From Adhaeribacter arboris (GTDB lineage: Bacteria; Bacteroidota; Bacteroidia; Cytophagales; Hymenobacteraceae), in NCBI RefSeq assembly GCF_003023845.1, contig NZ_PYFT01000001.1:2046001-2110000 (forward strand): DNA of 64,000 nucleotides, in the 5' to 3' direction. The first letter of the stretch is position 1; each line of letters starts with the position of its first letter. The notes under the pieces are model-generated. The model made no database searches, was not told the DNA's origin, and saw only the letters and a program-made list of their open reading frames with translations. Positions 54,665 through 63,637 of this stretch are shown piece after piece. The translations under genes were made by a program, and so were the position numbers.

Positions 54665-55096
54665 ATGGCTACCATTTACACCGAAATTCAGTTTATTAGC
54701 CCGCAGCAAATTGTATCCATTCATCTTCCGGAAGAAAGTAATTTTGGTTTATCGAATCATTACCGCATGCACGTGCGCTTTAACATTCGGCCAATATCGG
54801 TTTGGGGCATCACTATTCAGCTGCGGGCAATAATTGTTAATAACCGTTTGTTCAGTTTTGAAGACGGAAATAATTTAATGGATTGCCGGTTTGATAATGT
54901 GCTGGATGGCGAAGTGCGGATGACGCTGCCTTTCCGGGTGAAAAATATTGCCCCGCTAACGGGCATGCAGTTGGTTTTAGCTACCGAAGCTTACGATGTA
55001 GCCGACCCCAAGAACAAAGATTTTGACTCGGAAACGTACGATGTTACTTGCAGTTCCCAGAGCCATATAGCTGCGCGTTTTTTCCTGGCTTCCTGA
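54665..55096 (+). CDS. Unknown beta-rich protein upstream of the sigma factor
   Basis: A 143-residue protein without a signal peptide. Alternating hydrophobic patterns (IYTEIQFISPQQIVSIHLP, RMHVRFNIRPISVWGITIQL) suggest a beta-sandwich; a C-terminal segment has TYDVTCSSQSHIAARFFLAS. I do not recognise a family. It precedes the sigma factor by 208 bp in the same direction and may belong to the same locus. Confidence 0.65.
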   Translation: MATIYTEIQFISPQQIVSIHLPEESNFGLSNHYRMHVRFNIRPISVWGITIQLRAIIVNNRLFSFEDGNNLMDCRFDNVLDGEVRMTLPFRVKNIAPLTGMQLVLATEAYDVADPKNKDFDSETYDVTCSSQSHIAARFFLAS

Positions 55097-55304
55097 ATTA
55101 AGTACCTGTTTAGCACTCCGTTACCGGAAAGAAGTAGCGAGATGATAAACAGGGCCGATTCAAGAACGAACCAGAAAAGTATAAATTTCTTGATTTTCTC
55201 AGGAGATAAATTATCTCCAGGTTAAATCAAGAAATAAAAAAAACGACCCAGTTCCATGAAAACTTTACTTTTTTAAAGAGAAAACTTTAATTATTTTGGC
55301 CGGA

Positions 55305-55874
55305 ATGAAACATTCTGATCAAAAATATATTGAAGCCTTATTAAACAATAACAGAGTCTTGCTTGATGAGTTATATCGTAAGTTTTCTGGTAAAATTAAA
55401 AGAATGATTCTGAGTAATAATGGCACAGAAGCAGATGCTGCCGATATTTTTAATGAGGCCTTGTTAACGTTATATCATAAAGCAAGTACGCAGAATTTTG
55501 AATTATCGTGTCCTTTGGATGCTTTTCTCTATATCGTTTGTAAAAACAAATGGTTAAACGAGTTAAACAAAAGAAAAAACAAAAGGGTAATACTAGAGGA
55601 TGACGAAATTAATTTAGAAGAGGATAGCTTTAAAATGGCAGAAGACCTTATTTTACAAGAGCAACGCTATAAATTACTTACAGAAAAAGTGGCGGAGTTA
55701 GGTAATACTTGTCAGCAATTATTACAATTAAGCTGGAGCGGTAACTCGATGGAAGAAGTAGCCCAAATCCTACGGGTAACCTATGGCTATGCCCGAAAGA
55801 AAAAGTCAGAATGTATGGCCAGATTAATTACGTTAATTAAACAGTCAACCCAGTTTAACTCCTTAAAATGGTAA
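55305..55874 (+). CDS. ECF-type RNA polymerase sigma factor
   Basis: A 189-residue sigma-70 family protein. Region 2 is seen as LLDELYRKFSGKIKRMILSN, AADIFNEALLTLYHKAS and PLDAFLYIVCKNKWLNELNK. Region 4 is a helix-turn-helix (LLQLSWSGNSMEEVAQIL, VTYGYARKKKSECMARL). The start is taken at the ATG at 55305; an in-frame TTG at 55296 would add three residues. The next gene, 4 bp after the stop, encodes a membrane protein that is the probable anti-sigma factor, so the two are translationally linked. Sigma factors of this Bacteroidota type often accompany CHAT/TPR genes. Target promoters are unknown. Confidence 0.92.
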   Translation: MKHSDQKYIEALLNNNRVLLDELYRKFSGKIKRMILSNNGTEADAADIFNEALLTLYHKASTQNFELSCPLDAFLYIVCKNKWLNELNKRKNKRVILEDDEINLEEDSFKMAEDLILQEQRYKLLTEKVAELGNTCQQLLQLSWSGNSMEEVAQILRVTYGYARKKKSECMARLITLIKQSTQFNSLKW

Positions 55875-55878
55875 AATC

Positions 55879-56709
55879 ATGGATTCTACTTACTACGAGC
55901 AAATAGAGGATTACCTCAACGGAGAAATGAGCCATGAAGAAAAAGCGCATTTTGAGGCGGCCTTATCGGCCGATAAAGAATTGGCTGGTACCTTCTCCGT
56001 GTACCGGACCATTGAAACAGAAATGCGAGGAACTGCAAAATATAAAATGCAGGAAAAGGATTTACGTAACACTTTACTTGCATTAAATAAGCGTTATTTT
56101 GAAAACGAACCACAACCAACCACAAAAATAATCCCGCTTTACTCTGGTAAAATTTTTAAAACAATTTTTGCTATAGCAGCTACTATACTCTTATTGCTGG
56201 TTACCTGTTTTTATTTTTTCAAACCGCATAATACTACTCAGCTTCTGGCTGATACTTACTTTAAAGAAAATTTGCTGCATATAAATCAAACCATAAGTGA
56301 TCCGGAAGATACCCTGGAGTTTGGCATAGCCGGTGATAAATTAAAGCAAAAAAATACTATTCAAGACAGTCTCGAAACGGGTATTACCGCTTATAATAAT
56401 CAAGAGTATCCTAATGCCTTAATGTATTTTCAAAGCGTCTATAAAAATCACCCGGAATACAGGGAAGCTAAAAAGTATACGGGGCTGGTTTTCCTGGCAT
56501 CAAAAGAGTACGATAAAGCATTGCAGGTTTTTGATGAACTGGCAAAAGAAAATGTACCGGGTAATTCCGGCCTTTTCCTGAAAGCCCTAACCTACCTGCA
56601 ACGGAACCAGAAAGGAGATAAAAAAAGAGCCAAGTTGTTATTACAACAAGTTGTGAAAAATAGGACGGAAAACAATAAAGAGGCAGAGGACTTGTTGAAA
56701 AAACTTTAA
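55879..56709 (+). CDS. Membrane anti-sigma-like protein with periplasmic TPR tail
   Basis: A 276-residue single-pass protein. Residues 1-90 are cytoplasmic and begin like zinc-less anti-sigma domains (QIEDYLNGEMSHEEKAHFEA, followed by LSADKELAG). A transmembrane helix covers about 93-114 (FKTIFAIAATILLLLVTCFY). The periplasmic part contains TPR-like helices (ITAYNNQEYPNALMYFQSVY, LVFLASKEYDKALQVFDELA). The layout suits a receptor that senses a periplasmic partner and holds or releases the upstream sigma factor. The TPR tail could bind other TPR proteins such as the CHAT proteins. Ends 242 bp before the convergent CHAT copy 2. Confidence 0.85.
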   Translation: MDSTYYEQIEDYLNGEMSHEEKAHFEAALSADKELAGTFSVYRTIETEMRGTAKYKMQEKDLRNTLLALNKRYFENEPQPTTKIIPLYSGKIFKTIFAIAATILLLLVTCFYFFKPHNTTQLLADTYFKENLLHINQTISDPEDTLEFGIAGDKLKQKNTIQDSLETGITAYNNQEYPNALMYFQSVYKNHPEYREAKKYTGLVFLASKEYDKALQVFDELAKENVPGNSGLFLKALTYLQRNQKGDKKRAKLLLQQVVKNRTENNKEAEDLLKKL

Positions 56710-56951
56710 GAGCTAAATTAATTAGAAACTGTTTCTTTTAAATAAAGAAAAAAAATAAATTGAAACATTAAGTATTATGACGTATGACCTAAGATAGTTA
56801 AGATTTAATCAAACAGTTTGAATAAATTATATGTGCCGCATTTAACTTACTTAAACCCGATTATACCAGGACTATCTCAATTTATCTTAGCGTTCTCTTT
56901 AGTATTTTCTCCTGCTTTACAATATCTTATAAATTTAAACCTGCTCTTATA

Positions 56952-59900
56952 TTACTTACCTACTAAAATAAAAGGAGCCCAGTAAAATGGTTGGTCATAC
57001 TTCCCTTGTCGGATCAAGCTGCGTTTTGCTAATTGTAAAGCGGTTGACTTGTCTTTTCCCGAAAGAAGCTCCTGGTAAAAATATTCCATTAAATCTGATG
57101 TAGACTTATCAGACACCTTCCACATAGAAACCATTATATTCTTAGCTCCGGCATATAATAAAGCTCTGGTAAGGTTAATTACACCTTCACCCTGAACTAT
57201 TTTACCTAAGCCTGTTTCGCAAGCAGAAAGAGTTACTAAATCAGCGTTTAAATGGAGGTTATATATTTCTCCAAAATACAGAATTCCATCTTCTTGATTA
57301 GTCTGGTTTTGGGTAAGTACTAAACCAGAAAGTTCGGGGTAATTTTTATTTACAAAGCCGTGGGTAGCTAAATGAATATAGTTAAACTTAATAAGTTCCG
57401 GACGCTTAATCTGATTTTCACTAGCATTTTGATGTAGCAATACCCTGGAGGAGAATCCCTTTGCTTGAAACAGTTTAGAAATTTTTATGACTTCCTGCTC
57501 CGAACCAGGCAATGGGGGAAGTTCCTGACCATCTATTGATGAAAGTCGAGTTTTTGTGTAGTCAATTTTTGCATTTAGATTTTCCTTAATTACAAGATCA
57601 GAATTATGCAATGGCACGTTCATCAATGGTGGCTGTATACTACTTTCGTCATAGTCCCTTTCATCCTCAACAAAAAGCTCCTGATGGAGTAACGTGTTTT
57701 GAAAAGTTACCTCCTGATTGCTACTTTGGATTTCGGTAAATACAGGTGCCATAGCAAGTAGTTTCTTGGTAGGTGTTTCCTGGGGTTGAATTAATCGTTC
57801 GTAGAGCAATCTTGCCGAATAGGCATAACTTACATTATATTTGTTTAATAAGTAGGGGTTTCGTTTACCCTTCACAACTTCTGCCGGTTTTGTCAGCAAT
57901 GCCTCAAATGGCAAAGTAGTTAATTCTCCGGCCGGAATAATAATTAATGATTTAATTGATTTGGAAAGTGACTGAGGTATTAACGTTTTATATAAATTGT
58001 AAGCGACTTGCTGATACAAATCCTGGTCTTTCAAAAGAATACCTTCCCTAAAAGCAACTAATCGCCGATGGAAGAGACTATCCAAGAATACAGTTTCAAC
58101 TTTATAAAATTTATGACTTATAATAAATACCTGAAGGAAATTATCCGTCAGGGTATACTCTAACAGAGCTGTTTTTTTATCTAAGACGTCTTGGAGTTGC
58201 TTTGGAGTAACCGATTTTAATTGATATTTGAGGGCGTAAAATTTAGGATAGCTTTTTTCAAATTCATTTACTAGACTATCCTGTTGCAGATGTGCGGTAA
58301 ACAATTGATTTTGATAATGTATTAGAATACTGCTATCTGCCTTATTTCCCTTGGCCAGTTCTTTAGCCAACCGCTGAGAAAACTGGGCAATCTGATTACG
58401 GTAATTTTGTTCTTGTTTTAGCAAGGAATCTGGAATATCGGCAAAAGCCTTGGCCTTTGATTCCGTAAGCGAAGCTGTGAGCACACTTGCTTTTCCCCGT
58501 TCGGCAAAATAGAAAGCCTTATCTAAGTAGTGAGAATCTTTTGTTATGCGGTATAACTTTAAACACAAAGACTGAGTCTGCTGATATAATTCCATGACAT
58601 CGGCAGAGAAAGCTACTTTATCATTCTCTTCGGTGTAATTTTGTTGAATTTTATACGCCAAAGAATCAGCAGAACAAGAGGTTTGCAAAGCCAGAATTAA
58701 GTCTTCAGTTGTATTAGACTGGCTATATAACCTCTCCAATATACCTGCTTTGGCTCGCAAGGAGAAAAGTAAATCTTTGGGAGTTAAGTGAGGTTTACCA
58801 TGTCCGGCGACAATAGGATTATGGGCAATGAGAGTATCCTGAAAAGTAGGCGTATTAGCAATAATAGCCTTTTGGTATTGTTGTAAAGATTTTTTTAATT
58901 CACCTGTTAGGCGGTATACATTTCCTAAGTTGTTATAAGTATCCGCAACAGCAGGATGTGATTTACCAAAAGTTTTAAGGTAGCTTTGTAAAGCTTTATA
59001 ATGGTATTGAGCGGCTTCCTTGTACCCCCCTGTAGCCTGGTAAACATTACCTAAGTAGTTATAAGATTCCGCTGTACCAGGATGCGACTCCCCTAAAGTT
59101 TTATGATAATTTTGCAAAGCCATCTGGTGGTATTCTAAAGCCTTGTCATAATCTCCACTACTATAATATACCTTACCTAGGTTGTTGTAAGACTCTGCCA
59201 CTTTCGAATGAGATACACCAAAAATAATTCGCCTAATTCTTAAAGCTTTTTGATAATACTCCAAAGCCCTTCTGTGCTCTTCTTTTACTTGGTAAATATT
59301 TCCTATTTCATTATAAGAATCAGCTACATTATGCTGTGTTTCGCCATGAGCAGCCAACCGGATTTGTAATGATTTATGGAAATACTCTAAAGCTTTATCG
59401 TATTCGCCTTTAGCGGAAAAAACTTTACCAATAACGTAATACGAATTAGCCACACTTGTATGAGCTTCGCCTGAAACAGTGCGACGGATTTCTAATGTTT
59501 GCTGATAATTTCCTAGAGCTTCCTCATACTCACCTTTTTCAAAATAAGTGTTACCTAATTCTTTATAAGCATCTGCCACACCTGGATGCATTCTACCAAA
59601 GGCACTTAGAAAACATTGCAGTGCTTTTTGGTGAAACTGCAAAGCCTTCTCGTAATCTCCCTTTGCTTGATATGTTTTACCTAAATTATTATATAAATCA
59701 GCCACTTTCGGATGAGATTTCCCTAAGGTGGTCCGTCGGATTTCTAATGACTTAAATAGGTAAGATAGTGCCTTCTTGTACTCTCCTTTAACTTGAAGAA
59801 TCTTTCCTAAATTGTTATAAGAATCCGCCACTTTCACATGAGATACACCAAAAACAGACTGTCGGATCAAGAAAGCCCTTTGATGGTATTCAAAAGCTTT

Positions 59901-60668
59901 TTCATAATTTCCTTTGTTGTAATATACATCACCGAGATTGAAATAAGAATCAGCTACATCGGGGTGAGTTTGACCAAGAGCAGTAAGTTGAATCTTTAAT
60001 GCCTTTTGTTGGTATTCCAGAGCTTGTTTGGACTCCCTTTTAGCTATATATATATTTACAAAAGCTTGATAAGAATTAGCTATAACAGGATGCGTTTCTT
60101 TAAAGAATTTATGACGGATAAACAAAGCTTTTTGATAAAACCCCAATGCTTTAGCGTACTCTGCTTTTTCGAAATATACCTTACCTAGGTTAATGTAAGT
60201 GCTTGCTACTTTAGGATGAGTCTCACCAAATTTGGTGCGTTGATATTGTAATACTTTCTGAAAATACGCTAAAGCTTTATCGTATTGGCCTTTTTCGTAA
60301 TATACATTACCGAGGTTAATATAAGCCCCTGTAGGATCTCCTTTTGCCCTAGATAAGCTTTCCTTAAGGGTTTGGTTGGCCTTATGCAATGCTTCATTGT
60401 ATCTACCCAGTAAAATTAAATTTTGAATAAATTCATTGTCACAATCTAATTTTTTCGCCCATAGCCGATGCTCTTTGTACTCTTGAGATGCCTTCTTAAA
60501 CATCATCAAAGAACTATGATACTCGCCTTCTTGCTGTAATCTTAATGCTTGCTGATACAGATTTTGAGCATGCCTGAAATCGACTATTATTTGGGGTTGC
60601 CGGGCAAAGGCTATTTTATTAAAACTTGATAACAGGAAAATAGCACCTAGAAGTAAAGATTTCATCAT
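56952..60668 (-). CDS. Exported 12-TPR protein with CHAT protease domain, copy 2
   Basis: A 1238-residue paralogue of the protein at 48176-51904 with the same order: signal peptide (cleaved near FARQ), 12 TPR units of 42 residues, helical middle and a CHAT domain. The dyad is His1103 in YIHLATHGFV and Cys1150 in LSACETGLG; the spacing of 47 residues and the distance to the C-terminus are identical in both copies. C-terminal LLYAGAKNIMVSMWKVSD and FYWAPFILVGK are nearly the same. Between LLAMAPVFTEI and PPLPGSEQEV a divergent insertion of about 75 residues occurs, as in copy 1. It is convergent with the sigma/anti-sigma pair. The copies arose by duplication; whether they form a heteromeric pair is unknown. 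Confidence 0.95.
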   Translation of the reverse strand: MMKSLLLGAIFLLSSFNKIAFARQPQIIVDFRHAQNLYQQALRLQQEGEYHSSLMMFKKASQEYKEHRLWAKKLDCDNEFIQNLILLGRYNEALHKANQTLKESLSRAKGDPTGAYINLGNVYYEKGQYDKALAYFQKVLQYQRTKFGETHPKVASTYINLGKVYFEKAEYAKALGFYQKALFIRHKFFKETHPVIANSYQAFVNIYIAKRESKQALEYQQKALKIQLTALGQTHPDVADSYFNLGDVYYNKGNYEKAFEYHQRAFLIRQSVFGVSHVKVADSYNNLGKILQVKGEYKKALSYLFKSLEIRRTTLGKSHPKVADLYNNLGKTYQAKGDYEKALQFHQKALQCFLSAFGRMHPGVADAYKELGNTYFEKGEYEEALGNYQQTLEIRRTVSGEAHTSVANSYYVIGKVFSAKGEYDKALEYFHKSLQIRLAAHGETQHNVADSYNEIGNIYQVKEEHRRALEYYQKALRIRRIIFGVSHSKVAESYNNLGKVYYSSGDYDKALEYHQMALQNYHKTLGESHPGTAESYNYLGNVYQATGGYKEAAQYHYKALQSYLKTFGKSHPAVADTYNNLGNVYRLTGELKKSLQQYQKAIIANTPTFQDTLIAHNPIVAGHGKPHLTPKDLLFSLRAKAGILERLYSQSNTTEDLILALQTSCSADSLAYKIQQNYTEENDKVAFSADVMELYQQTQSLCLKLYRITKDSHYLDKAFYFAERGKASVLTASLTESKAKAFADIPDSLLKQEQNYRNQIAQFSQRLAKELAKGNKADSSILIHYQNQLFTAHLQQDSLVNEFEKSYPKFYALKYQLKSVTPKQLQDVLDKKTALLEYTLTDNFLQVFIISHKFYKVETVFLDSLFHRRLVAFREGILLKDQDLYQQVAYNLYKTLIPQSLSKSIKSLIIIPAGELTTLPFEALLTKPAEVVKGKRNPYLLNKYNVSYAYSARLLYERLIQPQETPTKKLLAMAPVFTEIQSSNQEVTFQNTLLHQELFVEDERDYDESSIQPPLMNVPLHNSDLVIKENLNAKIDYTKTRLSSIDGQELPPLPGSEQEVIKISKLFQAKGFSSRVLLHQNASENQIKRPELIKFNYIHLATHGFVNKNYPELSGLVLTQNQTNQEDGILYFGEIYNLHLNADLVTLSACETGLGKIVQGEGVINLTRALLYAGAKNIMVSMWKVSDKSTSDLMEYFYQELLSGKDKSTALQLAKRSLIRQGKYDQPFYWAPFILVGK

Positions 60669-61571
60669 TAAATAAACAAGGTTAGACAGAAATCTTTGTG
60701 TTGAGTTAATTATTACCCACCATTAAAATGCAGTTATAATAGCTCCTGCAAGAAATTACATTTAATGTAGCTAAATTATATGTAATAATATATAAACTTA
60801 AATAATTACATAAAAAGCTTTTTTAAATATCATTTCTATTATTCACCCTTTTGCAGGTTCATTACCTATTATAAGCAACTTCTTTGTCGTTAATTTCAGT
60901 ATTTTTTAAAGCAGAAAAGATATTGGAGACAAGGTAGTCACCTAATAAAGCATCATGAAGGATTAAGGTAAAAGATAAAGGTGCTAGACTCTGAAACAAG
61001 CAGTTAGTGTCAGTAATAGTATAAGTAACTACTTATGAACTATTTAACAGCAAATACCAGGCACTCGTTGGCAAATCGTTCTGAGTTAAGAGCAAATGGT
61101 GATACAATTCAACGCTATCAGAGCTAGCGCAATTTTTAGATAGTGCGTGCTTGAGGGCACGAAGCAGTGGAATAAGCGCTTCGGAAACTTCTTCTACGAA
61201 GAAATACTAATAGCTTTACAAACCCTAAAGAGCGGTTACTTTACATCAATTAACAAAGTCAAATGGACTACACTCTCCCAGACAGCATCGAATAATGGCT
61301 GGTGAAAGTAGCTCCCGAGACAATGCCGTTAGTAGCAGAATAGTATCTTTGCTTTAAACTTAAGAGTATGTTTAAATTTTTAAGGTTGTGAAATTAAATA
61401 ACGGATTAGGTTGATTGTCTTGCATAAGCCTTTTTCGCTAGTTTTGCTATCGTATATTTAAAATACTTCAAGAAAGTAGTGGCATCAGAACTTGCTTCAA
61501 TTTCAGTAAGAAGCCTACTGAACCCGTCTGATCAGAAACAAGAAAGTTTAATAATTTAATAATCATTCCTT
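60669..61571. other. Gene-poor region with possible decayed coding sequence
   Basis: About 900 bp without an intact gene. Around 61264-61344 the plus strand reads DYTLPDSIE, a stop, then WLVKVAPETMPLVAE and another stop, which looks like broken coding sequence, but no family can be named. Confidence 0.4.
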
Positions 61572-61622
61572 TATGTTTTACATTCTTTTTAAAAGCTGCT
61601 TTTAAAAAGAATGTAAAACATA
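61572..61622. repeat. 51-bp near-perfect palindrome (25-bp arms)
   Basis: Left arm 61572-61596 and right arm 61598-61622 are perfect reverse complements around a single T at 61597. The left arm is composed of TATGTTTTACATTC and TTTTTAAAAGC, the right arm mirrors it. There is no flanking gene end on the plus strand, so a simple terminator is not obvious; it may be an insertion-type repeat or a cruciform-prone site. Confidence 0.85.
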
Positions 61623-61674
61623 CTCTAAGATATATCGATTGTTACTTTAGATACATTAAGCATACATAAAATAA

Positions 61675-61706
61675 AAATGCCTCTTAGAATGATCTAAGAG
61701 GCATTT
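61675..61706 (-). terminator. Terminator of the tRNA gene
   Basis: A 14-bp stem (AAATGCCTCTTAGA / TCTAAGAGGCATTT) with an ATGA loop begins 3 bp after the 3' end of the tRNA. On the minus strand it is followed by TTTTTATTTTATG. Confidence 0.85.
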
Positions 61707-61709
61707 AAG

Positions 61710-61783
61710 TGGGCCCACCTGGAATCGAACCAGGCACCTACTGATTATGAGTCAGTTGCTCTAACCGAATGAGCTATAGGCCC
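61710..61783 (-). tRNA. tRNA with anticodon CAU (elongator Met or Ile2)
   Basis: A 74-nt cloverleaf with acceptor stem GGGCCTA / TGGGCCC (one G-U pair), D-arm GCTC...GAGC, anticodon stem ACTGA / TCAGT with loop CTCATAA, and T-arm CCTGG-TTCGATT-CCAGG. The anticodon CAU is at 61747-61749. The 3' CCA is not encoded. The G1-C72 pair excludes initiator Met. Sequence alone leaves Met elongator or lysidine-modified tRNA-Ile; the GACTCATAATC core is compatible with both. Confidence 0.93.
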
Positions 61784-61806
61784 GGCAAAAAGAGTTTTAC
61801 TTCTTT

Positions 61807-61837
61807 TTGATTTTGGGAGTGCAATTTTACATATTTG
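61807..61837 (+). promoter_or_regulatory. Promoter of the HAD/M50 operon
   Basis: TTG at 61807-61809 as -33 element, 20 bp spacer, CATATTTG at 61830-61837 as -7 element (one mismatch to TAnnTTTG). Transcription would start near 61843, which places the true start codon of the HAD gene downstream, at GTG 61873. Confidence 0.5.
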
Positions 61838-61872
61838 CACCGCATTTTCCAAATACTATCAAAAAAATTCCT

Positions 61873-62502
61873 GTGGATTTACAGCAAGTAAAAAATATAA
61901 TTTTTGATTTAGGTGGCGTCATTATCAATTTAGCTTACCAAAAATCAGTGGATGCTTTGCGCTCGATGAGCAAAAGACAACAACGCATTGACTTTACGCA
62001 ACAAGCCCAATCCGAGCTTTTTGATTTGTATGAAACCGGCCAGATTACTTCGGAAGTTTTCCGACAAGGTTTACGTGACACCTATGGAATAGAAGGGGAA
62101 GACAGCGCTTTGGATGAAGCTTGGAACGCCATGCTGCTCGACATCCCCCCCGAACGGATTCAACTTCTTCAGGCCTTGGGTAAAAAATACCGCTTGTTTC
62201 TGCTCAGCAATACCAATGCAATTCACGCCGAACGGTTTAACAGAACGGTACGAGAGGTGTCAGGTTTACCCGGCTTGGATAGTTTATTTGAGAAAACGTA
62301 TTACTCGCATTTAGTAGGTATGCGCAAACCTAGTGCTGCCATATTCGAGCATATTTTAATTAAAAACGATTTAAAAGCTACCGAAACCTTATTTATTGAC
62401 GATAGCTTGCAGCACATTGAAGGTGCCCGGAAACTGGGTTTGCAAACGCTGCACTTGCAGCCACCGCTTACCATTAACGAATTTTTTGAACATGCGCGGT
62501 AG
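61873..62502 (+). CDS. HAD-superfamily hydrolase (HAD-IA phosphatase)
   Basis: A 209-residue cytoplasmic phosphatase, taken from a GTG at 61873. Upstream TTG codons would add residues that have no family match and lie within the promoter. Motif I is IIFDLGGVIINL with the nucleophile Asp. Motif II is LFLLSNTNAIHAERF. Motif III is VGMRKPSAAIFEHIL, and motif IV is ETLFIDDSLQHIEGARKLG. A substrate cannot be named; FMN, sugar phosphates or 2-phosphoglycolate are typical for this subgroup. Its last 11 bases overlap the start of the M50 protease gene, indicating translational coupling. Confidence 0.88.
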   Translation: MDLQQVKNIIFDLGGVIINLAYQKSVDALRSMSKRQQRIDFTQQAQSELFDLYETGQITSEVFRQGLRDTYGIEGEDSALDEAWNAMLLDIPPERIQLLQALGKKYRLFLLSNTNAIHAERFNRTVREVSGLPGLDSLFEKTYYSHLVGMRKPSAAIFEHILIKNDLKATETLFIDDSLQHIEGARKLGLQTLHLQPPLTINEFFEHAR

Positions 62503-63637
62503 CTCTACAGTAAAAAATTACACTTTTCATTTGTTTTTATTTTGTCTGGCATTGGTTACAACTACTTTGGCGGGTGCTGAGTGGATGGCTGCTAAACCTT
62601 TGCTGGTAGTTACTACCCAATGGCGTATCATTCGCCTGCTCACAGACCAACAAGTGCTAAACGGGCTTTATTACTCACTTCCGTTTTTAGGCGTATTAAC
62701 GGCGCATGAATTTGGGCATTACTTTACAGCCCGATATTATCGTATTCGAGTAACCCTGCCTTATTACATTCCGTTTTGGTTTCCTTTACTCCCAACCATT
62801 GGCACTATGGGGGCCGTTATTAAAATTAAAGACCGCATTTTTTCAAAAAAAGAGTTTTTCGACGTAGGAATTGCTGGCCCTTTAGCTGGCTTTATAGTAG
62901 CTATTCCCTTACTCTGGTACGGATTTACGCATTTGCCTGCTCCAGAACATATTTTTACCATTCATCCTGAATATAAAAAGTATGGTCTTGATTACGCTAG
63001 TAAAGTCTACCAGGACACAGGCAACTCCACGGCTTTAGGAAAAAATCTATTATTTATATTCTTTGAAAAGTTTGTAGCTCCGGATCCTGTCCTGGTACCC
63101 AATCACTATGAACTAATGCATTACCCGTATTTATTCGCTGGTTTTCTTTCTTTATTTTTTACCGCGATGAATTTATTACCTATTGGGCAGTTAGATGGAG
63201 GTCATATTTTATATGGCTTAATTGGATTTCGAAACTTTAACCGTATCTCTCCTATTTTCTTTATCATTTTTATTTTTTATGCGGGCCTTGGAATAGTAGG
63301 TCCGCATACCCCACCCGACGAAAGATACTGGCAATTTTCGTTGTACGCGGCTTACTTATACGTAGTGTTTGAGAAAATTACACCTAACACCCAATTAGCC
63401 TTAATGCTAACAGCTACTATGTTTTGCCTGCATATGGGCTTAGCATTTGTATTCCCCGGTACAAAAGGTTATCCGGGCTGGTTAGTCTTCGGATTACTGT
63501 TATCCAGGTTATTAGGTATTTTTCATCCACCCGCTCCCGACGAAGCACCCCTTAGCACGGGCCGTAAAGTATTAGGATGGTTCGCAGTACTTATTTTTCT
63601 GCTTAGTTTCAGCCCTGCCCCATTTCTATACGAATAA
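62492..63637 (+). CDS. M50-family site-2 metalloprotease
   Basis: A 381-residue intramembrane protease with 6-8 hydrophobic segments. The start is the ATG at 62492; a longer frame from 62396 overlaps the HAD gene in a meaningless frame. The zinc motif is His72-Glu73-x2-His76 in LTAHEFGHYFTARYY. The second catalytic motif is NLLPIGQLDGGHILYG, containing the aspartate ligand. TLPYYIPFWFPLLPTIGTMG is common to the group related to plant EGY proteases. Function in Bacteroidota is unknown; regulated intramembrane proteolysis is the general role. Confidence 0.9.
   Translation: MRGSSTVKNYTFHLFLFCLALVTTTLAGAEWMAAKPLLVVTTQWRIIRLLTDQQVLNGLYYSLPFLGVLTAHEFGHYFTARYYRIRVTLPYYIPFWFPLLPTIGTMGAVIKIKDRIFSKKEFFDVGIAGPLAGFIVAIPLLWYGFTHLPAPEHIFTIHPEYKKYGLDYASKVYQDTGNSTALGKNLLFIFFEKFVAPDPVLVPNHYELMHYPYLFAGFLSLFFTAMNLLPIGQLDGGHILYGLIGFRNFNRISPIFFIIFIFYAGLGIVGPHTPPDERYWQFSLYAAYLYVVFEKITPNTQLALMLTATMFCLHMGLAFVFPGTKGYPGWLVFGLLLSRLLGIFHPPAPDEAPLSTGRKVLGWFAVLIFLLSFSPAPFLYE

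Noticed and set aside
48176-60668. Link of the CHAT-TPR proteins to a type III-E CRISPR system or a gasdermin pore system
   Set aside because: No CRISPR array, Cas protein or gasdermin-like gene is seen in the window, and both CHAT proteins have signal peptides, unlike cytoplasmic Craspase TPR-CHAT.
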